Of a stretch of DNA of 64,000 nt, positions 1 through 11,200 are shown piece after piece. This DNA is from Candidatus Manganitrophus sp. (lineage in GTDB: Bacteria > Nitrospirota > Nitrospiria > SBBL01 > Manganitrophaceae), in NCBI GenBank assembly GCA_028865235.1, contig CP114561.1, forward strand, positions 3,244,001-3,308,000. The letters are read 5' to 3'. How positions within the stretch are numbered: position 1 is the first letter of the stretch; every line of letters begins with the position of its first letter. The translations under genes were made by a program, and so were the position numbers. The notes below the pieces were generated by a model. It was not told the origin of the DNA. It was given only the letters and a program-made list of their open reading frames with translations, and did not search any database.

Positions 1-388
1 TTGCGGCGGGGTTGACGCACTGGTTCACGAACGTCGACTCCATCGTCCCAACGGTCGGCGCTTCGGGGGCCATTGCAGGGGTGCTGGGGGCCTATTTCAT
101 CTTGTTTCCGCACGCCCGCATCATCGCGATCTTCCCGGTTTTCTTCTTTCCGTTCTTTTTCGAGCTGCCGGCAGGGTTTTATCTTTTGTTCTGGGGGCTC
201 AGCCAGCTCTTCAGCGGGACCCTCTCAACCCTTGCCGCCGCGGACGTGGGGGGGTGGCTTGGTGGGCGCATGTCGGCGGCTTTGTTTCGGGGATGTTGCT
301 TTATCGGCTCTTCATCCTTCGTCCGCGCGACGGTCCCCGGCGATTCGAGCGGGACGAGGTCGGCATCGAAGGGGCCTGGGCCCGTTAA
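1..388 (+). CDS. Rhomboid-family intramembrane serine protease, 3' part, frame broken
   Basis: C-terminal part of a rhomboid protease that starts before the window. The first frame shows the GASGAIAG motif with the nucleophilic serine, followed by hydrophobic segments. A run of seven G at 248-254 breaks the frame. Adding one G restores AWWAHVGGF, which supplies the catalytic histidine, then one more membrane segment and a stop at 386-388. Rhomboids cleave membrane proteins inside the bilayer using a Ser-His dyad, and both residues are present once the frame is repaired. The next gene, another serine protease, begins 17 bases downstream behind a strong Shine-Dalgarno sequence, so the two are probably co-transcribed. 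The break looks like a homopolymer error, not decay, because the recovered tail is intact. Confidence 0.85.
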   Translation, partial: CGGVDALVHERRLHRPNGRRFGGHCRGAGGLFHLVSARPHHRDLPGFLLSVLFRAAGRVLSFVLGAQPALQRDPLNPCRRGRGGVAWWAHVGGFVSGMLLYRLFILRPRDGPRRFERDEVGIEGAWAR

Positions 389-405
389 CCGATTAGGAGG
401 AAACC

Positions 406-1239
406 ATGGGAGTCGGCGATCTCTTTTTCTTCTTCATCTTCACGGCGCTCCAGCCGGTCCTGCAGCAACGCCTTCTTGAAGGCTCGCGGCGCCGGCTCAT
501 CGCGCAGATCGAGCACAAGCGCGGCTCGCGCGTTATCCTCCTGGTCCACCGGCAGGAGACGATGAACGTGCTCGGCTTTCCGATCATGCGCTATATCGAC
601 ATTAACGATTCCGAGGATATCCTGCGCGCCTTCGAGCTGACCGATCCGGAGGTGCCGATCGACATCGTATTGCATACGCCGGGCGGACTGGTTTTGGCCG
701 CGCTCCAGATCGCCCATGCCGTCCGCCATCGGAAGGGGAAGGTGACGGTCTTCGTGCCGCACTATGCCATGTCGGGGGGGACGCTCATCGCCCTTGCCGC
801 CGATGAAATCGTGATGGCGCGCGACGCGGTGCTCGGGCCGGTCGATCCGCAGCTCGGGCAATATCCCGCCGCCTCTCTGCTGAAGGTGGTTGCGAAAAAA
901 CCGATCTCCGAGGTGGACGACAATACCCTCATTTTCGCCGACATCGGTGAAAAGGCGATCAACCAGGTTCGCGAGAGCGTCGGCGAACTGCTGCGCACCC
1001 TGCCGCCGGACAAGTCGGCCGAGCTGGCCGGCCTCCTTTCCACGGGGAGGTGGACCCATGACTATCCGATTCGGTTTGAGGAGGCCCAACGGCTCGGCCT
1101 CCATGTCCGCTCGGAGATGCCCCCTGAGATCTTGCAGCTGATGAGCCTCTACCCGCAGCCGGTCCGGCGGCAGCCTTCGGTGGAGTACCTGCCGATGCCG
1201 CGCCGCGCGCAGGAGCCGGCGCGGGGGGCGTCTAAGTAG
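406..1239 (+). CDS. SDH-family (SppA/Clp-fold) membrane-associated serine protease
   Basis: A 277-residue protein with one N-terminal hydrophobic segment (residues 5-20) and a Clp/crotonase-fold protease domain. Visible motifs are HTPGG at 90-94, the oxyanion-hole region, and MSGGT around 122-126 with Ser123 as the likely nucleophile. VLGPVDPQ follows at about 142-149. This pattern and length fit the serine dehydrogenase proteinase (SDH, PF01972) group, distant relatives of signal peptide peptidase SppA. It is probably anchored to the inner membrane with a cytoplasmic domain. The start is set by AGGAGG at 395-400. Pairing with the rhomboid gene suggests joint membrane-protein turnover, which is inference. 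No frame problem is seen. Confidence 0.85.
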   Translation: MGVGDLFFFFIFTALQPVLQQRLLEGSRRRLIAQIEHKRGSRVILLVHRQETMNVLGFPIMRYIDINDSEDILRAFELTDPEVPIDIVLHTPGGLVLAALQIAHAVRHRKGKVTVFVPHYAMSGGTLIALAADEIVMARDAVLGPVDPQLGQYPAASLLKVVAKKPISEVDDNTLIFADIGEKAINQVRESVGELLRTLPPDKSAELAGLLSTGRWTHDYPIRFEEAQRLGLHVRSEMPPEILQLMSLYPQPVRRQPSVEYLPMPRRAQEPARGASK

Positions 1240-1495
1240 CTGTCTTGGAGAGAACGGTTGACTTCCTCATTCGACTGGACTATACAGGAGAACCGGGGGT
1301 GAAGAAGGACCCCTTCTGCGACCCACATGTGTTCAAAGAGACGGTTCTGAGACAAGATGCAGAGGAAGATCGCGGCCTTTGTTGCATTCAATGCCTATTT
1401 ATTCTGCATCCTCATTGCATTTTATAATGCGCTTCCCGAGCTTTTTCACCTGAACTTTCGTTCTTCTCTGTCCCCTTTATTGCCCGATCCGTACT

Positions 1496-1978
1496 TTGAA
1501 ACTCCCCAATGGGATTTTAGGCGCCTTCCTTTTTCTTCTCCTGAGCCTCCTGGCGACATCGATCGCGGCTGTTCTGGCCGGTGCGATCGTAAAGAGCCGG
1601 GGCGGGGTGGTCGCTGCGAAGAGCGCCATCCCGATCACCATTGTGTGGATCGAGATTTTTTTCGTTTCTCTTTTTACCGGGACCCTCGCTTCCGGAGCCG
1701 TCTCCCTTGCGGCCGTCCCCCTCACGATCTTGTTCTCCTCCTATTGCGGGAACGTCGGCGAACGGATACAGCGGGAATACTATTCCGATACGACGATTTT
1801 CGGGATTTATCCTTATCATTTTATCTGGATGGTGTTTCCCCTTTTCGTCTACTCGATGATGACGGCCGCTTGGCTTCCCTATCTTGTAGATGCTCTCTTT
1901 CACAATGGCCTGGGTGCGAGTTTTTCCGAAACGCTTCTCCACCTGCTCTCCCTGATATACACTCTCCTTCCTTTTTAG
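1496..1978 (+). CDS. Multi-spanning membrane protein of unknown function
   Basis: About 160 residues with four or so hydrophobic segments: ILGAFLFLLLSLL, IPITIVWIEIFFVSLF, VSLAAVPLTILF, then FIWMVFPLFVYSM and a hydrophobic tail. I recognise no family. The TTG start is the best available in this frame but lacks a convincing Shine-Dalgarno. Another frame just upstream, from ATG 1357, encodes a plausible extra membrane helix (AAFVAFNAYLFCILIAF). The true gene could therefore begin at 1357 and be joined by an indel near 1500. The next small gene starts two bases after the stop, so the two are likely coupled. Confidence 0.55.
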   Translation: MKLPNGILGAFLFLLLSLLATSIAAVLAGAIVKSRGGVVAAKSAIPITIVWIEIFFVSLFTGTLASGAVSLAAVPLTILFSSYCGNVGERIQREYYSDTTIFGIYPYHFIWMVFPLFVYSMMTAAWLPYLVDALFHNGLGASFSETLLHLLSLIYTLLPF

Positions 1979-1980
1979 GG

Positions 1981-2178
1981 ATGAGCGCACTTCTCCATGT
2001 CGTTTATAAAATACTGACCGGAAGGATTTTCAAAATACAAACGGAATGGGGGAGGGCCCTCTTCACGATGGGCCTCTTGGTCGTCGTTCCGATCGTTCTC
2101 TATCGGGTTTTGTGGGTGATCGGACGATTGATGCGACTGATTCCTTTAGAGGGGTTTAATGGAAATCGATCACCTTGA
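1981..2178 (+). CDS. Small membrane protein
   Basis: A 65-residue reading frame beginning two bases after the preceding stop. The single clear feature is a central hydrophobic helix (FTMGLLVVVPIVLYRVLWVIG), flanked by basic residues on the N-terminal side. That suggests a single-pass inner-membrane protein with its N-terminus inside. No family is recognised. Tight spacing argues for translation coupled to the upstream membrane gene. It could also be the displaced C-terminus of that gene if a frameshift is present. Confidence 0.45.
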   Translation: MSALLHVVYKILTGRIFKIQTEWGRALFTMGLLVVVPIVLYRVLWVIGRLMRLIPLEGFNGNRSP

Positions 2179-2196
2179 GCCGCTTGGATGTGATCG

Positions 2197-2574
2197 ATGA
2201 CTGAACTTACCGGTGTGTCGTGCGACGGTTGCGGCGCCTGTTGCGAGGAGCAGGGGATGCCGCCAGGATACCTTTTTCCCGCGCTTATCGACTTTCTACC
2301 CGAAGCGCTCCGGAAAGAGATCGAATTTCATCAAGAGGAAGAGCGGCGGACCGGCGCCACGCGCTTTGAACGAGGCCTACCCTGCATCTGGTATGACTTG
2401 GAGACAAAGCGATGTCGGCATTACGACTACCGTCCGGACATCTGTCGTGAGATTCCTGTGGGTGGAAGGAGCTGTCTTTTTGGAGGGAGCGAAGGTTGCA
2501 CCATTTGTAAAGACACCCCGGCGGGGTCTCTTTACGGCGAGGTAGAGGCGAGTCCCAGTGGTCCCGCAGAGTAG
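2197..2574 (+). CDS. YkgJ-family cysteine-cluster protein
   Basis: A 125-residue cytoplasmic protein with the hallmark CxxCxxCC cluster (CDGCGACC) near residue 9. Further cysteines follow in the context LPCIWYDLETKRC, RPDICREIP and CTICK, giving the pattern of the zinc- or iron-chelating YkgJ/UPF0153 group (PF03692). Members are thought to bind a metal ion or Fe-S cluster; their cellular role is not settled. The last 43 bases overlap tail-to-tail with the secreted-protein gene on the other strand. That overlap is unusual and may mean one of the two 3' ends is mis-set by a frame error, although both frames read cleanly here. Confidence 0.75.
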   Translation: MTELTGVSCDGCGACCEEQGMPPGYLFPALIDFLPEALRKEIEFHQEEERRTGATRFERGLPCIWYDLETKRCRHYDYRPDICREIPVGGRSCLFGGSEGCTICKDTPAGSLYGEVEASPSGPAE

Positions 2575-3506
2575 GTCACAGAAGGGAGAACCGAGTTATT
2601 CCCGCTGTATTGAAGCGTTCCGCTGTCGTTCTGCTCCATGTCGCCTTGGGATGGATAGGCGCCTGGAGAAAAGACATACTGGGTCCAGTCGATCTTAGGA
2701 GCATCGAAGGCGGTCGGGCTGGCGTTGTTTGTCTGCCAGCTGGTGGTGATATCCATCAGTTGATCGCCGGCCCCGGGCGCGTCGAGGGTCCCCGACCCGC
2801 CCAAGATATAATTGACCACCTGGCGCTCCCGCTGATCGCTGGTAGTGCAGCCGGGCGGGGCCGGAGGCCCTCCGGCGCTGGCGCAAGAGGCCCAGTGGAA
2901 GATATTTTCCGCAAGATAGCCCATATGCAGGTCGGTTACTTGGCTTCCGGCGGAGAGACAGTCGGTCCCTCCCTCCGCGCAGAAATCGGCTTCGGTCGGG
3001 AAGGAGCTGGTGAAGGGAAGAAGTGAGTTGCCGCCTGTGGGGACCGACATTCCCTGGCTTTGCGGGTCGAAGCGGATATCGCCGCAGTTGAGGCCGGCCA
3101 GGTTATTCGCCGTCGAACTGACCGTCCGTCCGCATTTATAGGTGGCTCGATCGTCACCCGTTCCTAGGACCGTATCGGGTCCGGGGTCGTCCGAAGAGAC
3201 GATCCCAAACATATTATCGGTCAATGCCCCGGGGCCGGAGCGGTTGAAGTAGGGGCCGACACAGGGACCGACGGGGCAGAGGGAGGGATCGATATGCCGG
3301 AGCATCAGGACCGGACTATAACCGGGACAATTGGGGCACTGCGGGTTGGCAAAGAGACCGGTGCATTCCGTTTTGGTCGCGCTCTCCTCCGGGCCAACCC
3401 CGCCGGTGACGACGCAGTCGGCGCGGCTCTCAGCCGGGGAAAGTAAAAGAATTCCGGAAAAGGCCAGGCCCAAAAAGAGAATGGATAAGTAGTTGATCCG
3501 CGGCAT
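2532..3506 (-). CDS. Secreted Cys-rich protein of unknown function, last gene of riboswitch operon
   Basis: A 324-residue protein with a clear Sec signal peptide (ILFLGLAFSGILLLSPAESRA) ending just before Asp-Cys. The ATG at 3506 is chosen because it places the signal peptide correctly; a start 33 bases upstream is possible. The mature part is rich in Gly, Pro, Ser and paired cysteines (CPNCPG, CPVGPC), suggesting disulfide-bonded extracellular structure. I recognise no domain. It follows the preceding minus-strand gene by 14 bases, is the fourth gene of the run behind the c-di-GMP riboswitch, and probably belongs to that transcript. Confidence 0.7.
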   Translation of the reverse strand: MPRINYLSILFLGLAFSGILLLSPAESRADCVVTGGVGPEESATKTECTGLFANPQCPNCPGYSPVLMLRHIDPSLCPVGPCVGPYFNRSGPGALTDNMFGIVSSDDPGPDTVLGTGDDRATYKCGRTVSSTANNLAGLNCGDIRFDPQSQGMSVPTGGNSLLPFTSSFPTEADFCAEGGTDCLSAGSQVTDLHMGYLAENIFHWASCASAGGPPAPPGCTTSDQRERQVVNYILGGSGTLDAPGAGDQLMDITTSWQTNNASPTAFDAPKIDWTQYVFSPGAYPSQGDMEQNDSGTLQYSGNNSVLPSVTYSAGPLGLASTSP

Positions 3507-3520
3507 CGTTATTCCAAAAA

Positions 3521-4374
3521 TTAAGGACATTGGTTCCAACTGCCGGTATTTACCGCAAACATTCCCGGATTGAATTGGGAGCCCTGACAGAGGTTTCCGC
3601 CACGATCGACGCAGGTGATCACCCCGGTCATCCCCGATTCAAACCTCCCCTCCGAGGCGACGCTGGATGTGGTTAGGGTGCAATTGGAGTCTTGGTCGTC
3701 GTCCATCGTCATTCTGAATGTGCCGACGGCGTTTCCGACCATCTGTCCATTGGCGTCGGTGACGGAATCGACGGTAAAGAAAATATTCATCGATTGCTCG
3801 CTATCCTCGTCGAAATCCCAACCATATTCGATATGGTGAACCCTGAGGGTGCCGAACGTATCGGAGCGGAATTGATAAAAAGGCTGGCCGACCCCTCCAG
3901 ACTGGGGGGGCTCAAGAGGACCGAGGGGGAATTGGGATCGTCGATTCCAAGGGGGATGATTTGGAAAACCGATCCTTTTCCCTGGCAAGGATAAGGGAAC
4001 GGGGGCCGCTCGTATCGTTCGGACCGCAAGGGGCGCCCCCTTCCGAAGCGGTTGTCGATTAAATTGAATCCGCCGGGGAGATCGGGATCAAATTGAGAGG
4101 AGCAGAAATCGCCGAAGGAGGAGGGGGAGCAGTCGTCGTTGGGGTTGAAAGGATCGCTGGTATCGGCGAAAGGCCCAAACTCGCAGTTCCCGGCACTTGT
4201 CCCTGCACAAGCCACTCCATTGGCATCGCTAGTTGAGAGATTTTTGTTGCCGTTGTTGTTGACCCCCATCCCGGTATTGATGGTGAGCGTTTTGCTGACC
4301 TGATTTCCCGCCCCCCACGTAAAATCCGGAACGGCGAGAAAAAAGAGGATTGAAATAAGAAGAATCGGTTTCAT
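3521..4374 (-). CDS. Secreted protein of unknown function, frame broken at a C7 run
   Basis: Two overlapping frames make one sensible protein of about 284 residues. The 5' part begins with a signal peptide (MKPILLISILFFLAVPDF) and a repeat-like Asn/Gly segment. The 3' part carries HIEYGWDFDEDSEQSMNIFF and several cysteines. They join at a run of seven C on the coding strand (3904-3910) when one base is added. After the join, the protein reads through to NTGSWNQCP and a stop. The mature protein looks like a beta-rich exoprotein with likely disulfides; no family is recognised. Spacing to neighbours is 50 bases upstream and 14 downstream, within the riboswitch-led operon. Confidence 0.65.
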
Positions 4375-4424
4375 AGGCTTTTTACCTTCCTTCTAAACCA
4401 CTAAACCACCGGTCGGCGAATTTG

Positions 4425-5258
4425 TCAATTTAAGGCGACCGAAATTTCATTGGAATCCCCGCTCGAGCAGCCGTCGGAGTTCACCGCCGTCACTTTGTAA
4501 AAGTAGGTCTCTCCGGGAGAGAGGTTCCCATCCAGAAAGCTCAGCGAGGTCACCGGCTGGGATGTGATTTGGGTGTATGCCGTTTGGCCGGAGGCGCGGC
4601 GGAAGAGATGATACCCCAGAAGATCCGACCCGATGAGACTTGACCATGAAAGAAGGATGCTCTCTTTTCCCTGTCGCGGACTCCAGAGATTCGTCGGTGG
4701 TGGGGGAGGGGGCGCGGAGGCTCCTTCCATAAAGTCGACCACCAGCCGCGTCGGCTGGTCCCCATTCGGAAAAGCATAAGAGCCGCCGCCGGGCGAGATC
4801 TCGGTCGTCACGCCGCGGGTGGCATCGATCAATCGAACGACCGGGCGTTGGCAGAGATTGTCGGCGGTTTTGAACGTCCAAGAGAGGATAATATTGGCTC
4901 CGGCCCGATCCGATGAGACATCGATATCCCATGTGTGAGACGGCTGGTCGTTGCTCCGGATATCTTGCCAGAGCCATTCGCTTCCGGCGATGTAGTCGGG
5001 GTGGCTCGGATATTCCGGATGAGGAAATGTCGCCTGGAGGGGGCCGGTCGGGAAGGCGATCGTGTCCCACTGATGATTGAAATTGTCGTCGGCAGCGGGA
5101 TCGACACCCAGGATCAGTCGGCTTTGAAGGGCTCCGTTTGTTGCGAAAGGATCGGGAATCGAGAAATTGAGGACCATATACCAATCGAGGGCCCAGCCGA
5201 TGGAGGCGGTTCCCATCGTGCCGATCAAGATCATTAGGATTGAGAAGAATCGTTTCAT
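4425..5258 (-). CDS. Secreted protein with C-terminal fibronectin type III domain
   Basis: A 277-residue protein with a signal peptide (ILMILIGTMGTASIGWA). A middle beta-rich region of about 150 residues I cannot assign is followed by a proline linker (APPPPPPTNL) and one fibronectin type III domain. That domain shows the usual LLSWSSL, GYHLFRR, GETYFYKVTAVNSDG pattern. It is likely extracellular or surface-associated. It starts 15 bases after the stop of the giant repeat protein, so the two are almost certainly co-transcribed and under the same c-di-GMP riboswitch. A role with the giant protein, for example as an accessory surface component, is inferred only from that arrangement. Confidence 0.75.
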   Translation of the reverse strand: MKRFFSILMILIGTMGTASIGWALDWYMVLNFSIPDPFATNGALQSRLILGVDPAADDNFNHQWDTIAFPTGPLQATFPHPEYPSHPDYIAGSEWLWQDIRSNDQPSHTWDIDVSSDRAGANIILSWTFKTADNLCQRPVVRLIDATRGVTTEISPGGGSYAFPNGDQPTRLVVDFMEGASAPPPPPPTNLWSPRQGKESILLSWSSLIGSDLLGYHLFRRASGQTAYTQITSQPVTSLSFLDGNLSPGETYFYKVTAVNSDGCSSGDSNEISVALN

Positions 5259-5273
5259 CGATTTCCCCTTGGT

Positions 5274-8200
5274 TTACGGCTTCACAACAATGAGGCTATA
5301 TGTATTTGCCGCGTTTGCGTCGGTCACCTGCAGCCAGTATCCCTGCCAGAGCTGGAGGGTTGCCTTCATTGCAGGATCGGGATCATTGTAAGTCCGGAAC
5401 GTGTAAGCGGCGCCGTCCCAGTGATAAAGGGCATTTCCAACCCATCCCGCGGCCGCCGCATTCGCGTAGGATTTGAAAGTGGCGGCATTGGCCGAGGCGT
5501 TACAGGTTCCGCTCCCACCGTTCCGACTCACGCAGGTGGCATCGAGCGCGATATCTTTCGTGTATGGATTTCCAATGATGTTATACCCTTGCATCAGCGG
5601 AATCGAGAAGGTGGCGGCCGCATTGGCCGACCCGGCCGGGTTCAGGAACCGTGTGGTGTCGGGGGATTCGAGGAAATACCCGATCCCCGCTTGGACCGTA
5701 TCGGTGGCGGAGAGGGTGGCGAACGATCCGGTTTGGCTGGTTGTTCCGGTCGAGACCCATTTTCTGATATTGACGGGAATTCCGACGCTCGATCCGAAAA
5801 CGGTCGCCACGTCGGCCGGGCTCGGCGTCATCGGAACGGAGACCATGTTCCAGCTGCTTATCAGATTCGTTGACGGAACCGGCGGATTGGCCGATGCGTT
5901 GACCACGTTGGACATCGCGGAAGTCCACGGTTTTGCGTCGGTGCTTTTCATCGCAAAGTAATAAGGGGTATTCGGATTCAGTCCCGTGACGGTCACGGTT
6001 TCCGTCGTGCCCGCCACCTTCGGCGTCAAAGAGGCGCCGGCGGAGGTTGCATCCGAGAATCGGATCTCTCCGGCTCCCGGGGTGGCGGCGTCATCAACGA
6101 TCTTCAGCGTCGAATAACGGATATTGTAAGAGGCGACGGTTCCGCACGGACAGCCGGTTCCGGTTCCGGCGTCTCCCGGCGCGGTCCAAGTTAATGTCGT
6201 CGAGGTGGGGGTGCGCGCGCTGATGGCCAGATTGGTCACCGCATTCGGGGCGATAAGATCGGTCACCGTCGGACCGGAGAGAAGCCCCAAAGAGGGGACG
6301 ACCGGCAAGAAGACCTGCTTTGCCCCGTCGGTCGCCTCGAAGAGATAGGTGTGGTTTCCAACGCCGAGGTTTGTGGTGTAGCTGTATTGCTCCCCATTGA
6401 CATAGTTGCCGTCTTTGAGCGCCGCCGCGGCGCTGCTGTCGACGGCCAGCGATCCCTCCTGAGCGCCATCGATATGAACTTTTACATACAGCGGGCGGTT
6501 ATTGTCTGGGTGGGTGTAGATTACTTTGTACTTAAATTGTGTCGATCCGCTCTCGCCGTTATTGGGGTTGATCCCATCGGTTCCGTACCCGCTCTCCGAT
6601 GAGAACTGAAGGAACGGCTCGTTGACGGAGACGTTCGGTCCGGAGAGGGTTCCGCTGGTCGGGAGACGATAGGTATTGCTCCCGTCGTTGGCGAGGAAGT
6701 AATAATTGTGCGGCCCGACCGCCAGCCCATTCACCGCGGTTTTGTAATAGAATTGCTCTCCGTCGGTGTAGTCGCCGTTCCTCAAAGGATCGTTGGTGAT
6801 GAATTCGCCGTCGTGGATCATCTCGTGCCCGCCGTCGCCGTCGATGAAGACCTTTAGCGAGGTGGGGGCGAAGTTCGATCCGCTGGCATAGACGACCTTA
6901 TAGGTGAAAATATGGTTCGGGTTCCATCCGTCGGGATCGATGCCGTCGGTGCCGAAGTATCCCCCTTCCGGCGAGTAGGAGAGGGTCGGAAGGCTGTTGT
7001 AATTGACCCGGATATACATTTGCGTGACCCGGATTTCTTTGCAGCCTGAAAAGTTGGTGCAGCTCTGGTTATGCTTGACCACACCGAGAAGACCCGCGAC
7101 ATCGTTCCAGGTCCAGGTCGTGCCGGTTTTTGGATTGGTGTTGTGGAGAGCACCGGCGTAAGTGGTGTAAGTACTGGTTCCGGGAGTGGTGTATCCGGTT
7201 GTGTAATCAGTCCCTCCGGCTTGGAGTCCGACCGAGAAGCTCACATTGCTGCTCCCGTTGTCCCGGACGATGGCAAAGAATTGGACCGAAGTGATGGCGG
7301 CGTTTCGGCTGATGTCATCCATATTCATATAGAGCCGATGTGTATTTCGGGTTCCTCGCGCGTAGGAGATGTCTCCATCGTAGCGCCAGGGAACACCGCT
7401 TAAATTGGGGGAGAAGGCCGCCGCGGTGGTCAGTGATGTGTCGTTTGCGATCGCAGTAATCCGTTGCTTCTGCTCCGGAGACCCGGCGGTGAGAATGCTT
7501 CCCACCGCTGCGGCTGAGAAATTGCTTCCGACGCCGGTGACCGTCGTGGAAGACGCTGCGTTCGAAAGGGTTCCATTACCTGCAAATCCGGCATCCAAGG
7601 CGGTCGACGGATCCTGATCTGTTCCTAAGAAGGTAAAGCCCGAAGTTTGAGCGTTCCGGCTGGCCGGATAGATGAGCACGCCGGAGCTGACGGAATCGGT
7701 TACGGAGGGGGCGAGGAAACCGTCGCCGTCTAGCGGCCAGAAGACCGCCGTGACGCCGTCGGTTGCATCGAAGGAGTAGGCGTGGGTGCCGGGATTGGGA
7801 AGATACACGGTCACCGTATATTGCTCGCCGTTCGTATAGTTTCCGTCCCGCAGGCTCGCGGCGGCGCCGCCGTCGAGCGACATGGCGTAGACGGTCGTAT
7901 TGTAATCGAGGAGAAGCCGGGGGTAGCCGGTGACCGGGGGATTATTGTCGGCGTCGGTGTAGACGACTTTATACGTGAACTGCGTATCGACGGTTCCGGT
8001 GTTCGGCTCCACCCCCCTGAGCGGGAGACCGTTCGCGAATGTGAATGAAGCCGCGGAGAGATTGGGAGAAAAGGCCATATCAACGGTTAATGAAGTATTG
8101 CTCGCGATGGCCGTCACCGTCCGGGTTTGGCCGGAGGCGGTGATCGTGCTTCCGACCTGGAGCTGGGTCGTGAAGCTGGTCCCGCTGCCGGTGACGGTTG

Positions 8201-11200
8201 TCGTCCCCGAGGTTGTTAAGGTGCCGGTGCCCGACCAGACGGAATAGGTGAACGCGGCCCCGGAGAGATTGGGGGAGAAGGGGGTATCTACCGTGAGACT
8301 GGTATTGTTTGTGACGGCGGTGACTGTTCGCGTCTGTCCGCTGGCTGATGTGATGGTGGTGCCGACCTGGAGTTGAGTCGTGAAGCTCGTGCCTGTTCCG
8401 GTGACGGTGCTGGTCCCCGAGGTCGTCAGGGTGCCGGTGCCGGCCGACATAAGGCCATATCCCGTCTGGCTTGCAAAAGAGAGGGTCGGCGTGTTGGCAG
8501 AGACGACCGGGCCGCTCAGGGTCCCGGAGAGGGGCGTTCGCACGGTATTCGTGCCGTCCGAGACGTCGAAATAGTAGTTGTGCGGCGTTCCCTGTGCACC
8601 CAGCGTCGTGGTGTAGAGATACTGCTCGCCGTTGGTATAATTCCCATCTTGCAGCTCTGCGGGAGCTTCCGTATCGAGGGTCATGGCGACGCCGCCGACG
8701 CTGCCGTCGATGTGAACTTTGGGATAGCCCGCTGCGGGGGCGAGGCCGTACGCTTGCGTATAGACGATCCGGTACTTGAATTGCGTCGTCGTAGTCCCCC
8801 CGTTGGGATCGACCCCGTCGTCAAAGTACCGCGGATCGGTTGAATAGGTAAGCTGGATCGGGGAGTAGCTGACGGTCAGATAAAGTTGTGTCACGCGGAT
8901 TTCATTGGAGTTGGTCTGATGCACGATGACCGCTCTCATCCCTTTGATGTCGTTCCAGGTCCAGTTCTCCCCCGTCGCCGGATGGGTGGTATAGACGGCG
9001 CCGGCAATGGCCGCTCCGTAGGCGTCGGGCGGGGTCTTGGTTGTTCCCGAGAGGTAATCGTCGCTGCCGAGCCGCAATCCAAAGTCGAACCCGGTGGTTG
9101 TCGCGCCGGAGGTATCCCGGGCGACGGCAAACAACTGAATGGAAGTAATTGTGAGAGCGTCGGAAAGGGCGGCCGGATCGTCGAACTCCATATAGAGCCG
9201 GTCGCCGTTGACGGTGCTTCTGGCGAAGGAGGTATCGCCGTTGCTGGTATCCAGGGCCTCGGCGGCGGTATAGCCGGTGCTTCCATTCGTGCTGCAAGTC
9301 GGGGTCGCGTTGCAGAAGGTCCAACCGGTAGAGGCCACGATTGTCGCTTTTCCGGATGGAGTTAGATTGGGCGCCCCGCCGTTGAGGGCGACATCGGGTC
9401 CGCTGAAGGTGGCCGTGCCGGCCGGCAACCGGGCGGTGTTGGTTCCATCGGTGGCGGAAAAGTAGTAATTATGGGTTCCCTGCGCAAGGGTGGCGGTATG
9501 GATGTATTGTTCACCGTTGGTGTAGTTGCCGTCGCGGAGGGCCGCGGACGCCGTTGCGTCGAGGGTCATGGCGACGCCGGTGGCATTGCCGTCGAGATGG
9601 ATCTTGGGGTTGCCTGCGGCGGGAGCGACATTATTTACCTGATAATAAACCGTTTTGAACTTAAATGAAGTCGTCGTATTTCCGAGGTTTGGGCTGACCC
9701 CGTCGCTGATGTAGCCGGCTTCGATGGAGTTTTGCAAACGGACCGGGCCGTAGCTGACGACGACATAGAGTTGTGTGATCCGCATCCGGGTGTTATTGGT
9801 GTGATTCACGACCGCGACCAGGTTTTGGATATCGACCCAGGTCCAGGGGGCGCCGGTCAGCGGATTGAACCCATACGCGTCCCCGGATCTCGTGACATAG
9901 CTTGTCGAGGCGGTTAAGGTGCCGCTTTCAATGAGGGTCTCGGCGGAGGAGAGCCCGAGGGTAAAGTTGGCCGTGCCCGATTCGCTCCGGACTACCGCGC
10001 TGACCTGGACCTGCGTGATGAATTGGCCATTGTCTTGGGCATCATCCATTGTCATAAATAAAAGGTCGCTGCTGCGCCGGCCCCGGGCATAGCTTGTATC
10101 GCCGTCGTTGGTGTCGAGGGCGGTCTCGGAATTGAAGCAGTCGGAGCGCCTAAATCCGGAATTGCAGAAGCTGAACCCGGCGGTTCCATCGGCCACATCG
10201 GTTGGAAAGAGGGTGAAGCTCCCGGCCGGAAGGGAAACGGCGGGGCCGCTGAAGTTTCCCGTAACCGGGAAGAGAACACTATTGGTGCCGTCGGAGACGC
10301 TGAAATAATAGTTATGTGTTCCGGTGGAGTAGCCGGCGGGGGCGGTGTAGGTGTATTGTTCGCCGTCGAGGTAGTCCCCGTTATAGAGCGATGGATCGGA
10401 GGCGCCGGTGTCGAGGGTCATGGCGACACCGGTTGCGTTGCCGTCGATATGGACCTTGGGGTTGTTGGCAGCCGGAGCCGTGCCGTTGGCTTGGGTATAG
10501 ATGACTTTATAGGTGAAGGCGGTGGTGCTTTTTCCGGAGTCGGGACTGACCCCGTCAAGGGAATCGTAGCCGGGATCTTCCGCGAAGGAGAGAATGACCG
10601 GTGTATGGACCACCGCGACGCTGAATCGGGTGATCCGAAGGTCGTTGGTGCTTTCATTGAGGACCACGCCGATCATCTCATTGAGATCGTCCCAGGTCCA
10701 CCCTTTTCCCGTGTCGGGGTTGATTTTGTAGAGGGCGCTGGCCGGGGTGTAGGTGGTGTAGGTGCCGCAACTGGAGCTAACTGCAACACTGAATGCGGTG
10801 CTGACGTAATCGGTGCCGTTCAACCGAAGACCAATCCGGACGCTTGCAGAGGAGCTCGGCGCGCACATCACCGCCGAAACCTGAACCGAGGTGATCGAAC
10901 CGGTCAGGGCGGAGTCGTCCATGTCGATATAGAGGACCTCTCCCTTTTGTGAGGCGTCGAGATCGGCATAGGAGGTGTTCCCGTCGCTGGTATCCAGGGC
11001 GGTCGTCGCATCCGCCCCGTTAAAGCCCCAGTCTCCGATGCTCAGTGCATTTTCTCCGGACGGCAGAATGGTGTCGGTTCCCGCGGGGATCTGTACTCCG
11101 GGCCCGGCAAGCGTGCCGGTGGCCGGCTTTTGGGTGCTGTCCGATCCGTCCGAGGCGGCGAAGTAATAGGTATGCTGACCGGAGGAGAGGGATGCAGCCG

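Noticed and set aside
248..254. G7/C7 tracts as phase-variation switches
   Set aside because: Breaks also occur in A, T and short runs and in housekeeping genes such as pepF and the copper ATPase; a uniform missing base is better explained by sequencing error.
1245..1427. A 60-codon plus-strand frame after the SDH protease gene
   Set aside because: No Shine-Dalgarno, no motif, and it overlaps another frame; too weak to list.
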